Assembly: GCA_001599595.1 (NCBI GenBank)
Contig: BCHH01000008.1
Location: 478,220 to 542,219, forward strand
Direction: 5' to 3'
Source: Beverwykella pulmonaria
Taxonomy: Eukaryota > Ascomycota > Dothideomycetes > Pleosporales > Melanommataceae
DNA length: 64,000 nucleotides
The position numbers were made by a program, and so were the translations under genes. Positions 54,601 through 64,000 of the stretch are shown in pieces. Under the pieces are notes generated by a model. That model was not told the origin of the DNA, searched no databases, and was given only the letters and a program-made list of their open reading frames with translations. Position 1 is the stretch's first letter. Every line of letters starts with the position of its first letter.

Positions 54601-57600
54601 CGGTATTCCTTGCATCCATGGTAGATCGATTCGGCCTCATGGGCTGGATAAGTGGCAACTACGAAGCTACTCACCATGGATTTGAGGAAAGCCAGGCCAT
54701 TGAAGTGGTCGAGGATTTCGTTCATCTTCTCATCATTCTCTTAAGCGATCGCACATCTCTAATCCCCGTTGAGGATGATGTCGACCCTCATATAGCGGCA
54801 ATGCGTAGGGACATTGCCCATATCCTCTGCTTCAAGCCACTTGCCTTTTCTGAAATGACGACACGCTTATCTGATCGGGTTCAGAATATGGACGAATTCA
54901 ATGATGTCTTAGAGGAAATGACACAATTCAAATCACCAGAAGGATTGTCCGATACTGGAACCTTCGAGCTCAAAGAGCAATACATCGAATTGATCGATCC
55001 ATACATACATCAGTACACTCGAAACCAACGAGAAGAGGCGGAAAATCACTACAAGACACACATGGCCAAGAAGACTGGGAAACCGGTCGGGGATATTGTT
55101 TTTGAGCCAAAGCTTCGCCCGATTACATCTGGTCTGTTCAAAACCCTCTCTGAGTTCACTCGGCAGCCGCTGTTCACCCAAATCATTTACTATTTGCTTG
55201 GATACGCCTTGGTTGCTCCAGCCTCCATGCCAAACATTCCGGCAACCAGAGTCGAGTCGTACGTTCAATTTGTACTACAACTGCTTCTCGTGGCTGTCCT
55301 CGAGGACAAGTCTGAGCAGCATGAATGGTCACAAGACGCGCCAGAGTCGCTCGTAACTTCAGTGCTCACGAAGCATGCAAGTCTTGGAATCCCTGGGCAC
55401 CCAACCATTCTTTCCATTCTCAAAGCTCTCCTAGACAAGGAGGATTTTAAGTCTTGCGAGCCTAAGATCACATTGATCCTTCATCGGCTGAAGCAGCGCC
55501 AACAGAGCACATTCATCATCGAGACAGAGGCGCTCAACATGTCGAATGCAAGAATAGATACTGCTTCGCCGGCTGCTTTCAACCTCCAAGAGAAAGAACT
55601 GAAGAAAAAGCAAGCATTGGACAGACAAGCGAGGGTCATGGCGTCCTTCAAAGAGCAACAGGGGAAGTTCATGGCGAACCAAGATTTCGATTGGGGAGAA
55701 GATGATTTCAGTGATCTGGACAATGAGGCTGGCGGGCCAGCACCCGAGCAAGAGAAGGTTGTAAAATATCCGTCTGGCACTTGCATTCTATGTCAAGAGG
55801 AGACAAATGAGCAGAGTCTGTACGGAACATTCGGATATGTGTCCGAAAGCAGGATTCTACGACAGACTGATGTGAAAGATGATGACTGGGTCGACGAAGC
55901 TACGCAGACTCCAGTTAGCCTTGACCGCTCGGCAGAATCAATACGTCCATTTGGTGTGGCTGGCAAGAATCGACGAATTGTGGAGAAGATTTCCGCTACC
56001 GGCGAGAGGATGATCACTGAGAGGCAAGATCTTGGCAAAGGTTTTCCTTGCTCGCAAACGAATAAAGGCCCTGTCTCCACAGGATGTGGTCATATCATGC
56101 ACTATTCCTGCTTCGAAGTGTATCTTCAAGCAACACAGCGACGCCATGTTAGTCAGATCGCGCGCAATCATCCCGAGCGGCTGGAGTTCAAGGAATTTAT
56201 GTGCCCCCTCTGTAAAGGACTCGGCAATATGTTCTTGCCAATTATCTGGAAAGGGAAGAAAGTCACGTATCCTGGAGCACTCGAAACACAGTCATCATTT
56301 GATGATTGGATAGGTTCGCAAGTTGCTCTCAGCATCTCGAAATTTGACAAAAGCCCAGAGAGATCCATTGGTGAACACCCATCACATCATGGCCGTCAAC
56401 AAAAAGCTCTCCTTGACTATGGCCTACATGATTTCATACAACCAGTAGCGAGTCGTCTTCCAGAGATCGTAAAGTCGAACTTTGTTACGGTGCCAGTGCC
56501 ACAAGCTACTACGCAACCCCGCTTTCAGATTCCGGCCTTTCTCAACGTTCAGAATGACGAACCCCGTGATCCAGTAGTACTTCCATCGGAGAACAGCTCT
56601 CCTGCTAACCAGGGGTTTCAGATGATAGAGCTCGTGCGGATATATCAACGTCTCCGGGATACGTTCCACGCCAATCACATTGAATCGGAATTTACTGGGA
56701 AACAGACACTTTCAACCAACACCGAAGATTTGACACACACTGACTCACTAGCGAGAGCTCTCGGATACTCAATATCAGCGGTCGAAATTGCTCAGCGAGG
56801 AGTGCAGTCAGACTCTATGAGGGGCACCTTGATAGATAAGATCTCCCCTCAATCACTGACGCATTTGCGGGTCTACTCAGAGACTGTTTCCTCATACGTC
56901 GCTATTGGGAGTCTGAGAAATCAGGGATTGACAAAGACCATGGAAGAATATTCGGCTAGCCAGCACCGACAGCTGCATCAGCTGTTTATTGGGCATCCTA
57001 ATCTGTTCGATCCGGATACTTTACCCTATGAGCTGAAGGGAATCCCGCCTCTACTACTCCAAGATCCGTTCATCTTCCTGACGGAATGTGCGACATGCGT
57101 TGTTCCTGCGCTCAGCCTCGACATTCATCATGTTCTACGGCTTTGTTATTTAGCGGAGATGGTTCGGGTCGTCCTAGCATATTCAGCTGACAGTAATGGG
57201 CGACATCACGAAGGCGACGGAGATTCTTCCACTCAAGGAACCTTCAGAGACCCAGAAAGATTCATCAACATTGAAAAGGTTAGCAATGGCAACTTTACCC
57301 TGGAGCAGATGAACAACCTTCTCCTCTTCGTTTGTCTCATCTTCAACGTTGCCAGTCTCGGCGATTCTCCGGCATCGTTCGACATTGAGACAATGCTTGT
57401 GCCGGCTCGATTCTCAGATCCCAATTTTCTCCACTTCATATACACGATGGCCTCCACCTACGCGCTACCGTTCGTTCGAAAGGCTGCAATCCTCATGCAC
57501 GTTCGCTATGGCGTAGAGCTCCCCCATATTCCGTTCGAAAATGTAGAAGAGCCTGAAATTGATCGCCTCTCATCGCTATTAAAACTGCCATCTCTCCACG

Positions 57601-58261
57601 AAATGTTTGCGTCATTCGGTACTAGGTCTGCTGGGGGTTATGCAACACGTCTCGTCGTAGGAGGCTGGATTAGACATTGGATCTGGGCACGTGAGGGCAA
57701 GCGACCACTACAACCTTCCATCTCGCTTTCTCACCCGGCCATCTTCGAGCTTGTGGGCTTGCCAAAGAACTATGACACCCTGACCGACGAGGCAATCCGG
57801 CGCAAGTGCCCAAAGACTGGCAAAGAACTGACAGACCCATGTGTCTGCTTGTTCTGTGGAGAGATAATGTGCAGTCAGGGTGTGTGCTGCATGACGGACA
57901 AGAACCGGGGCGGCTGCAATCAGCACCAGGCTAAGTAAGTCTCCTTGATTACCATTACTCACTATCAAGTACACCCGCTAACAGCCACCACAGGTGCGGC
58001 GGCCACATTGGCCTCTTCATCAACATCAGAAAGTGTATGGTCCTCTTTCTGAACCTCAACAATGGCACCTGGGCCGTAGCTCCGTACCTCGACAAGCACG
58101 GCGAAGTTGATCCCACGTTGCGGCGACACCATCAGCAATTCCTAAATCAGAAGCGGTACGATGTGCTGTTGAGGAAGGTGTGGCTGGAAGGTGGCATTCA
58201 GAGTCTGATTGCGCGGAGGCTGGAGGGTGATATAAACAATGGAGGTTGGGAGACTTTATAA
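51696..58261 (+). CDS. UBR1: N-recognin E3 ubiquitin ligase Ubr1
   Basis: Ubr1 reads N-terminal degrons and, with Rad6-type E2, builds polyubiquitin chains. Exons 51696-57934 and 57994-58261 give 2168 residues. The UBR box starts at Cys 87 (PCGHIF, CKTC, CVLCARCF, DCGDDEAW; about 87-160) and binds basic N-termini. A ClpS-like domain is near 235-310 (LVLWNDEKHTVHDVRDQVAR) and binds bulky hydrophobic N-termini. A highly acidic Asp-rich low-complexity segment and a Pro run lie near 440-525. The RING-H2 spans about 1362-1506 (CILCQEE, GCGHIMHYSCFEVYL, CPLCKG) with a long internal insert. The C-terminal UBLC/autoinhibitory region ends with CVCLFCGEIMC, CGGHIGLFINI and YLDKHGEVDP. The single intron splits that last module. 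Confidence 0.96.
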
Positions 58262-58857
58262 GTTTGAGGACGGCGTTAAAGTCTTGAATCTTGGGTAAGG
58301 ACGGAGTCAGAGAATTGCTATGGGTCTGAATGAGGGGTTATTTTGTTATAGTAGTCAAAATCATTGAATCCATATATTTCACTTCCTCGATTTTCGTATC
58401 CTAGCTCGCTGCGTGGTTGTTCGTACGATCCAATGATCCGCATCCTTGCCACTTTTGACAATGGGACAGAATAGAGTTTGCGTTACTTGTGAGCTTGTCA
58501 TTTTTAGTTGCTCTTCACATCTGACCAATAGACACGTAGAATATAGGGGGTTCAATCGCTGTGCAGTCACATTGACCAAAGCGGTGTGTGGAGTTGTCTG
58601 ATCAAGTAAGTAACTAAGAAAGTTCCGGCCAATAGGAGAGTGGTTCTTCGAGTTCCAAAATGGCACCGTGGCACCCCAGCAATCAATAGATTTCCAAAAA
58701 CTACCCAAACAGGCAGCATGCGCACTGGCCATCGTCCTTCTAAATTTTGTAACATTTTGTTTTCGAGCTCGCATCACCACTTCCCTCCTGTCCCGCCCCC
58801 ACGCCGCTCAATTGTCACCCCCCGAGCGAGCGTGTGCGCACAATCCATCGTACCTAG
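58262..58857. other. Spacer between UBR1 and the Mtf2-like gene
   Basis: About 600 bp with no supported gene. The last 120 bp is C-rich leader sequence. Confidence 0.4.
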
Positions 58858-60462
58858 ATGTCTACATGTTCCCACACACTCCGAGTCCTCTCTCGCACCC
58901 GCTGTCCCGCCACACCCAAAACACTCGCGCCCTTCCTCTACCAAACCTCCACAATCCAGAGATGGAGTCCAATTGCACGTCGCAATGCCTCGTCCCGGCC
59001 GCCGCGAGACGACGAGGACGTGCCGTTTGAAGACATCGAGTCCTTTCTACCGCCTAAAATCGAGGATGTGGAACCCGCGCGGCGGACGACGATTACGGGC
59101 TCGGAGCGTGCCGCTTTCCAGAAACTGTACCAGACGTTCAACGCACAGACGCCGCCTAAGAACGACTTGCCAAGAGCCCATGAGGTAGACCAGATTGCGG
59201 ATGAATGGTACGAGGAGGATGAGGAGAAGGATGGTGATGGTGAGCTCGATGTGCTGTTTGATAAGGTGCTTGCGGGTGCGCCGGCACCAGGGAAGCCGAA
59301 GAAGCGAATGCAAGATCTTGCGAGTCTGGCGGCGTCGATTTTGAAGCCGGAGACCGAGGGAGCGAAGAAGAAGCCTAAAAGGGATGCGGTTGCCGAGGCG
59401 GAGAAGATAAAGGCTATGCGGGCGGAAGAGAGAGCTCGCGTGGCGGGCTTGATGAAACAGGCAAAGACGGACCGTGAATTGTGGGAGGTGCTGGAAAAGG
59501 AGGTGCTGGACGTGATTCGGCAATTGGATCTAGATGGCGTGAAGAAGACGTTCCAACAACAAATCGATGCCGCCACGCCCCCCCAGAAATCTAGTAAAAG
59601 ATCCTCACCCAAGCCCTCCTCATTTTCATCCTCATCCGAGTCTACACTCGCCACTTTCCCGACCTCTCCCGCCGACGCGCCCCCCAAACCTCTCCCCCCA
59701 GACTCCCGTCATCTCTTCGCAAACTATCCCTTCCACCTCTACACAGCGGCGCGCCTCCTCCGCACAAAATTCCCCTCCTCGTCCCTCCCTCTTGCCATCG
59801 TTCCCACTATAAAAGCCGTGGGCCGCTCCTCCTTCGCGCTCGGTGCTTCCACCTCGTTATATAACCTGCTCATCCGCACGGCGTGGCACCAGTATGCGTC
59901 GTACGACTACATTGACGAATTACTGCACGACATGGATAATGCGGGCGTGGAATTCGACATAGATACACTCAACTTGCTCGATGGGATATTGGCAGAGTTC
60001 AAGGATGCGAGACGCGGGAATATGGGCTGGGCGGTGAAAACGGTCTGGGCAATGGAGCAGTTTGGTGATGGGGCAAGACGGCTGGAGAAATGGAGAGATG
60101 TGGTGGGTTTGAGGTTGGGGGTTGAGCTGAAGAGGCGGGCCAGGGAGGGGTTACTGGTTAGGTGGACAGAGAGTAAGAGTAAAATATTCAAAGAGGTCGG
60201 TTTGCAGAATGGTGGGGAGCGGGAAGGGGAGCAGAGGCAGTCGTCACCGCATGACGACGTGGCTAGGGCTCTTAGAGAGGCGGAGAGGGAGAGCGGAGAG
60301 AGGAAACAGTTGGAGAAGACGGAGAAATTGAGGATTATAGAAGGTGGTGGTACGAGTTATGAACCGTTCGATGTATCGAATGAGAGCAGCGGATCTGATG
60401 CTCTTGCCGAGTTGATGAAGGCATCGAAGCAATATGACGAGGAGAGGGAAAGGGGGCGGTAA
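58858..60462 (+). CDS. Mtf2-like mitochondrial protein
   Basis: A single exon of 534 residues. The N-terminus (MSTCSHTLRVLSRTRCPATP and RWSPIARRNASSRPP) is Arg/Ser-rich without acids for about 45 residues, a good mitochondrial presequence. The middle is charged and helical (VAEAEKIKAMRAEERARVAG). The C-terminal half (HLFANYPFHLYTAARLLRTK, SSLYNLLIRTAWHQYASYDY-like, DIDTLNLLDGI, GNMGWAVKTVWAMEQFGDGA) resembles the fungal Mtf2-like C-terminal domain. In yeast Mtf2 (Nam1) links mitochondrial RNA polymerase with mRNA stability and translation. Family membership is from recognition of this C-terminal pattern; function by analogy only. Confidence 0.75.
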   Translation: MSTCSHTLRVLSRTRCPATPKTLAPFLYQTSTIQRWSPIARRNASSRPPRDDEDVPFEDIESFLPPKIEDVEPARRTTITGSERAAFQKLYQTFNAQTPPKNDLPRAHEVDQIADEWYEEDEEKDGDGELDVLFDKVLAGAPAPGKPKKRMQDLASLAASILKPETEGAKKKPKRDAVAEAEKIKAMRAEERARVAGLMKQAKTDRELWEVLEKEVLDVIRQLDLDGVKKTFQQQIDAATPPQKSSKRSSPKPSSFSSSSESTLATFPTSPADAPPKPLPPDSRHLFANYPFHLYTAARLLRTKFPSSSLPLAIVPTIKAVGRSSFALGASTSLYNLLIRTAWHQYASYDYIDELLHDMDNAGVEFDIDTLNLLDGILAEFKDARRGNMGWAVKTVWAMEQFGDGARRLEKWRDVVGLRLGVELKRRAREGLLVRWTESKSKIFKEVGLQNGGEREGEQRQSSPHDDVARALREAERESGERKQLEKTEKLRIIEGGGTSYEPFDVSNESSGSDALAELMKASKQYDEERERGR

Positions 60463-61075
60463 GCAGCGACAAAAAAGCAGTCTGCTGCAGGATGTATATA
60501 ACAGGCACGAAATGGGTGAGCATAGGAACTTGGATAATCTCATCGTAATAGCATGTATAGTAGTGTACAAGTAAACAACTCAGTTCCTGTGCCACTATTC
60601 TTCTGTTTAAAGTAGTCACCTCATCACATTTGAACACCTCAGACATCACATAGTAGAGCACGTCAAATGTATAGAATAATGAAATACTCCCATATTCCCA
60701 TAAACCTATACCAAGATATCCATTTCCCTTCCCATCCCATCCTATCCTTTCCTCACCCCAAGACCACACAACCCAAGCTGAAAACCATACTATATGAAAA
60801 AAAGACTGTAATTCAACTTGGCTTGTGATACATGGCAGGTACATATATGGACGAGCCAGAAAGGGGGGTATAAATTACTCGCTTCTCAAAGGTCGAGGGA
60901 AGATCGAACGCCGGGTCAACTATGCAAACAAGAGAAAGTAAATAAGAAAAAGAATATACCATACATGCCGCTAAATTCCGAAAAAAAAACACCGTTTCGT
61001 ATCTTTTACTTTTTCCGTGTTGCGCCCTTTTGTTTGTCGTCTTAATCGTCGTTTGTCTATGCATACAGGAAGATG
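60463..61075. other. Convergent 3' region between the Mtf2-like gene and FRQ
   Basis: About 610 bp, AT-rich, with no supported gene. It contains the 3' end of FRQ. A 169-codon minus-strand frame here overlaps the Mtf2-like coding end and has no domain. Confidence 0.4.
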
Positions 61076-64000
61076 TCAGTCCTTCTTCAGCAACTTCTGC
61101 TTCTGTAACGCCGCCGCCATACTATCACTCGTCCTCGTCCTCTTTAAATTCCTCGCCCTACTACTCTCACTCCCCCTAACATCCACATTCGACCCGCCAC
61201 TCTCGACATCCTCCTGAATGATCTCCATTCCATCGGGCGTATTAAACCCGCTCCCTCCGGCGGCAGTTGCAGCCGAGCTCCCAGCGGGTATCTCCTCAGC
61301 AAGACGATCGGCGACCGCGGCGTCGTACTCGCGTTCACTGGCGAACACGGTCCTGGGATCCAGTTTGCGTGCTGTGGCAAGGAAGTCGACGCTGTTGTTG
61401 GAATCAGAGTCGTCCTCGGGTGACGATTCTTCGGAAGAGGAGGAGGGCGCGCCGGCGACGGCGTAGACGGGCCCGATGCGTGTTGGGGGTGCAATGTTGA
61501 GGAGTTGGAGGGCAGTAGTGGGGTCGGGCTCCGAATCCGACTCGGACGACGAGGGTGAGGAGGACACGTCGGAATCGGAGCCCGAGTCCACATCGTAGGA
61601 GGATGTCGAGTCGAAGGGGAGGAAAGAAGCGGGTGGGAGAGCGGAGCTAGGGAGAGATTTTCGAGATGCGGATATTATCTCTTCTTTGATGACGTTGGGC
61701 TGTTTGCGGGCATGCTCGCCTTCGAGCAAGGGCTGTTCCTTCAGGGCTTCGAGGATCTTCTTGCTGTAGCGGTAGGACTTGTGTCGTTGGGCGCGTGCTG
61801 ATGGAGATGGCGCGATTTGGACTTGGGAGCGACGGACCTTGATGGCGAAGTTGTCGTCCGGTTGTACGCCGCCAAGCCCTGAAGCTTCAAAGTCCATGAT
61901 ATCTGCGCTGTCACTACTGGTGTCATTGCGAAGGGATTCCGGGGAAAAGCCAAACTCCTCTCCACTCAATGTTTTCTCGCCTTCCTTTGGGTCTATGTCC
62001 ATTACCGCGTCGTCTAGTGGACCTCTTGGTTCGCTGATGTCGGTGCTTTGCCGTGTCGAAGACTGAACGATTGGGGCTGCTCCAAGGGGTTGAGTCGCAA
62101 CGGTCCTATATGTCGCTGCGTGACCAGCCATAGAGCCTCGTCGATCGCCACTTAAATCCGTACAAAACTTGGCCTTGTTGTAGAATATGATGGGACCGTC
62201 ATCGTGCCTTTTTCGTGACGACGAGCTTTGCATTGCCGAACTAGCGAATCCGGAAGAGTCTCCGCGTTGCTGGGCGGGGACAGGAGAGTTATTCGAAGAG
62301 CTCATGTATATATTGTAAAAATCATCTTCGTCGTCTGAATCATCCTTGTGGAAGAATAGAGGTTCGTATGCAAATTTGCCCTGCTCCTTCCTTTTCGATG
62401 CTCGCGCTGCATAACGTGCCTGTCGCTCTAATTCTAGCATCGACTCGCTGCTTGCTCCACCATTGCCCGACTTCAGTCGTCTAAGCGGCGACAAAGAATT
62501 CGTGCCGCCCATGACTCCATATGGGGAGTCCCCAAGGTGCTCTGATGCACTGTCACTGCTACCATGGATCGCGTCCTGGTCGCCCCTCCATCTTATCTTA
62601 CGACCATCGTGTGAGAGCTCGAACTTGGAACTGAATTCGGACACTGCCTCCTTCACGAAATCGGGGGTGACATTGATGGTATGGAGCTGAGCCATGTTGA
62701 TGAGAAGATTGAGATACAGCCACCCATGGCCTTCTTCCGGCGCTCCCCCAGACACCATATCTGGCGGTGTGAAACCGAGATGTCGTATGTACTGGATATT
62801 CTCTGCAGGCACTTGTGCTCGGTATGGGTCCAGGTCCAGTGGTCTGGTCGGCCTTTGATCAGGCGACCCAGAACCTGCAAGTTCGTGGTCACCGATGAAC
62901 AGGGCCGAGGGAACCTTTTGGTGAACCTCGGAAGGCGCGAACGGAGTGTTCTCATCATCTTCAGATTGTGAAGGCATAATGCGCGCTTCACGAAGTCCCT
63001 CTAGCCTGGATCGCTGGCCCGTTGCTTCTTTGGCTCGTCGGTCTGCCATGGCTGCTGATTGGGCGACCTCTTCTTGTTGCATGGGCTGCGGGTGGCTTCC
63101 AGGTGCTGATCTCTTTCCGGCAAAGATCTGCTCCAGACGACGAACCACCAACTTTTTCTTCGACTTTTCTGTCATGGGCGCATTGCGCTTTGGGAGCAGG
63201 CCGGCAGGTATGTCGTGTAGGTAGGAGCGAATACTTTGCTGTTGCTGGTTGTACTGCGACTTGGACATCTTACGACGATCATTATCCTGACCAAAGAGCG
63301 CAGACATGGAGTTCTGGCCGGAAGCAGACATGGACGCATAGCCAGACTCTGCGACTCGAGATGTGTGTGAATAAGAGGACTTATGAGGGGCAAGCGGCGG
63401 CGCGTACATGAGCGGTGGGTAACCAGCATCCGGGCCACCATCAAGGTCTGCCGCGAACTTGCGAAGCTGTTCCTCCAACTCCTTCTTTTTATGGTCTGGC
63501 AGTCCGTGGAACCGTACTTCAAATAGCTTCTCATCCTGCAGATGGGCATCGTATAGCTTCTCATACTTCCTCAATTTCTGCTTCAGCTTTTTGTTTGTGA
63601 CGGTCAGATCATCGATGACGCTCCTAAAATCCTGTGCGCTGCTGCTGTCGGTGTCGTGGCGCAGTATCTGGGGGCGATGAGGCATCATGGCTGACTTGGG
63701 GAGCTTTTGGTTTGCGCGGAAATCGTACCCCTCAGGTGGGGTCCCCGATGAGGAGGAGTTGCGAAGAAAGAATGGCGGATCATCTACGCACGGATGAGCA
63801 ATCTACTTCGTCTTACACCAAGAGCATGACCCTTACTGTCTAGGAAGGCGTTACTTTGCACCGCATTGTTGTTTCTTTTCTCATACCAGTGGCCTGCATC
63901 GCTGCTTTCGCCTGAGCTCTGTTTGTGAACGTTCAGCTTGGGGGACACAGTCGATGGCGGGTTCGCCTGGTCGCTTGCGGGGGCTGGAGAAATATGTGGA
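61076..64000 (-). CDS. FRQ: Circadian clock protein FREQUENCY (5' end beyond window)
   Basis: FRQ is the negative arm of the fungal clock: with FRH and casein kinase 1 it inhibits the White Collar complex and is progressively phosphorylated. Visible exons are complement(63837-64000, incomplete) and complement(61076-63783), joined over a 53-nt intron to read AFLDNDPPFFLRNSS. The N-terminal coiled-coil region follows: DFRSVIDDLTVTNKKLKQKL, YEKLYDAHLQDEKLFEVRFH. The segment IRSYLHDIPAGLLPKRNAPM, TEKSKKKLVVRRLEQIFAGK corresponds to the kinase-interaction neighbourhood. Next come DLDPYRAQVPAENIQYIRHL and the FRH-binding-like GPIIFYNKAKFCTDLSGD. The tail is Ser/Asp/Glu-rich, PEST-like, with many phosphorylatable sites. 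About 956 residues are visible; the start codon is off the right edge. Confidence 0.95.

Noticed and set aside
60335..60844. 169-codon minus-strand frame
   Set aside because: It overlaps the end of the Mtf2-like gene antisense and has no domain.
1..64000. CRISPR arrays, bacterial-type operons, prophage or intact transposon
   Set aside because: No spaced direct-repeat arrays, no transposase, integrase or reverse-transcriptase reading frames; all genes are eukaryotic and intron-bearing.

Overview
The window is nuclear DNA from a filamentous ascomycete (Pezizomycotina; probably a dothideomycete, which is inference from protein flavour). Genes are dense, on both strands, and cut by short introns of about 50-70 nt with GT..AG ends and CTAAC/CTGAC-like branch points. 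The content is diagnostic: the clock protein FREQUENCY, a Pil1/Lsp1 eisosome protein, the DASH subunit Spc34, a secreted large-subunit catalase and a Ser/Thr/Pro-rich secreted wall-type protein. I rebuilt 23 full gene models and one edge-truncated model exon by exon from reading frame and splice signals. All exon sums are in frame. One further model lacks a secure start codon, and one small ORF is only tentative.

Layout. 1-4.3 kb: COG6, then a divergent pair of a BolA/Fra2-like protein and a NIF3-like protein. 4.6 kb: an intron-containing tRNA-Asn beside an AT-rich gene-free patch. 5.5-7.4 kb: ribosomal proteins L30 and L10 in tandem. 7.9-9.5 kb: secreted mucin-like protein. 10.5-12.9 kb: chromokinesin with a C-terminal helix-hairpin-helix. 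12.9-15.7 kb: long GC-rich gene-free stretch with a near-perfect palindrome, leading into a C2H2 transcription factor. 19.8-24.7 kb: SEC24 and the eisosome protein. 27.2-30.1 kb: catalase. 30.9-32.5 kb: a decayed repeat/cyanovirin-type lectin gene. 32.8-37.8 kb: MCM2 and an Mlo2/UBR7-type protein, divergent, with paired MluI cell-cycle boxes between them. 38-42.5 kb: ankyrin protein, RPN3 and SPC34. 43.2-46.8 kb: acyl-CoA-dehydrogenase-like protein and flotillin. 48-51 kb: a PPxY-containing unknown, PYM and QCR9. 51.7-60.5 kb: the N-recognin UBR1 and an Mtf2-like mitochondrial protein. 61 kb to the end: FREQUENCY, cut by the right edge.

This is core housekeeping chromosome: secretion (COG6, SEC24), membrane domains (Pil1, flotillin), translation (L30, L10, PYM), ubiquitin-proteasome (UBR1, UBR7-type, RPN3), replication and mitosis (MCM2, SPC34, kinesin), respiration (QCR9, Mtf2-like) and the clock (FRQ). 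I saw no CRISPR array, no intact transposon and no secondary-metabolite cluster. The least ordinary signals are the decayed repeat/lectin gene with stops of the CAA-to-TAA kind, a promoter-like segment with an in-frame ATG inside a catalase intron, two foldback sequences, two GC-AG introns, and a gene whose only in-frame ATG is split by an intron.
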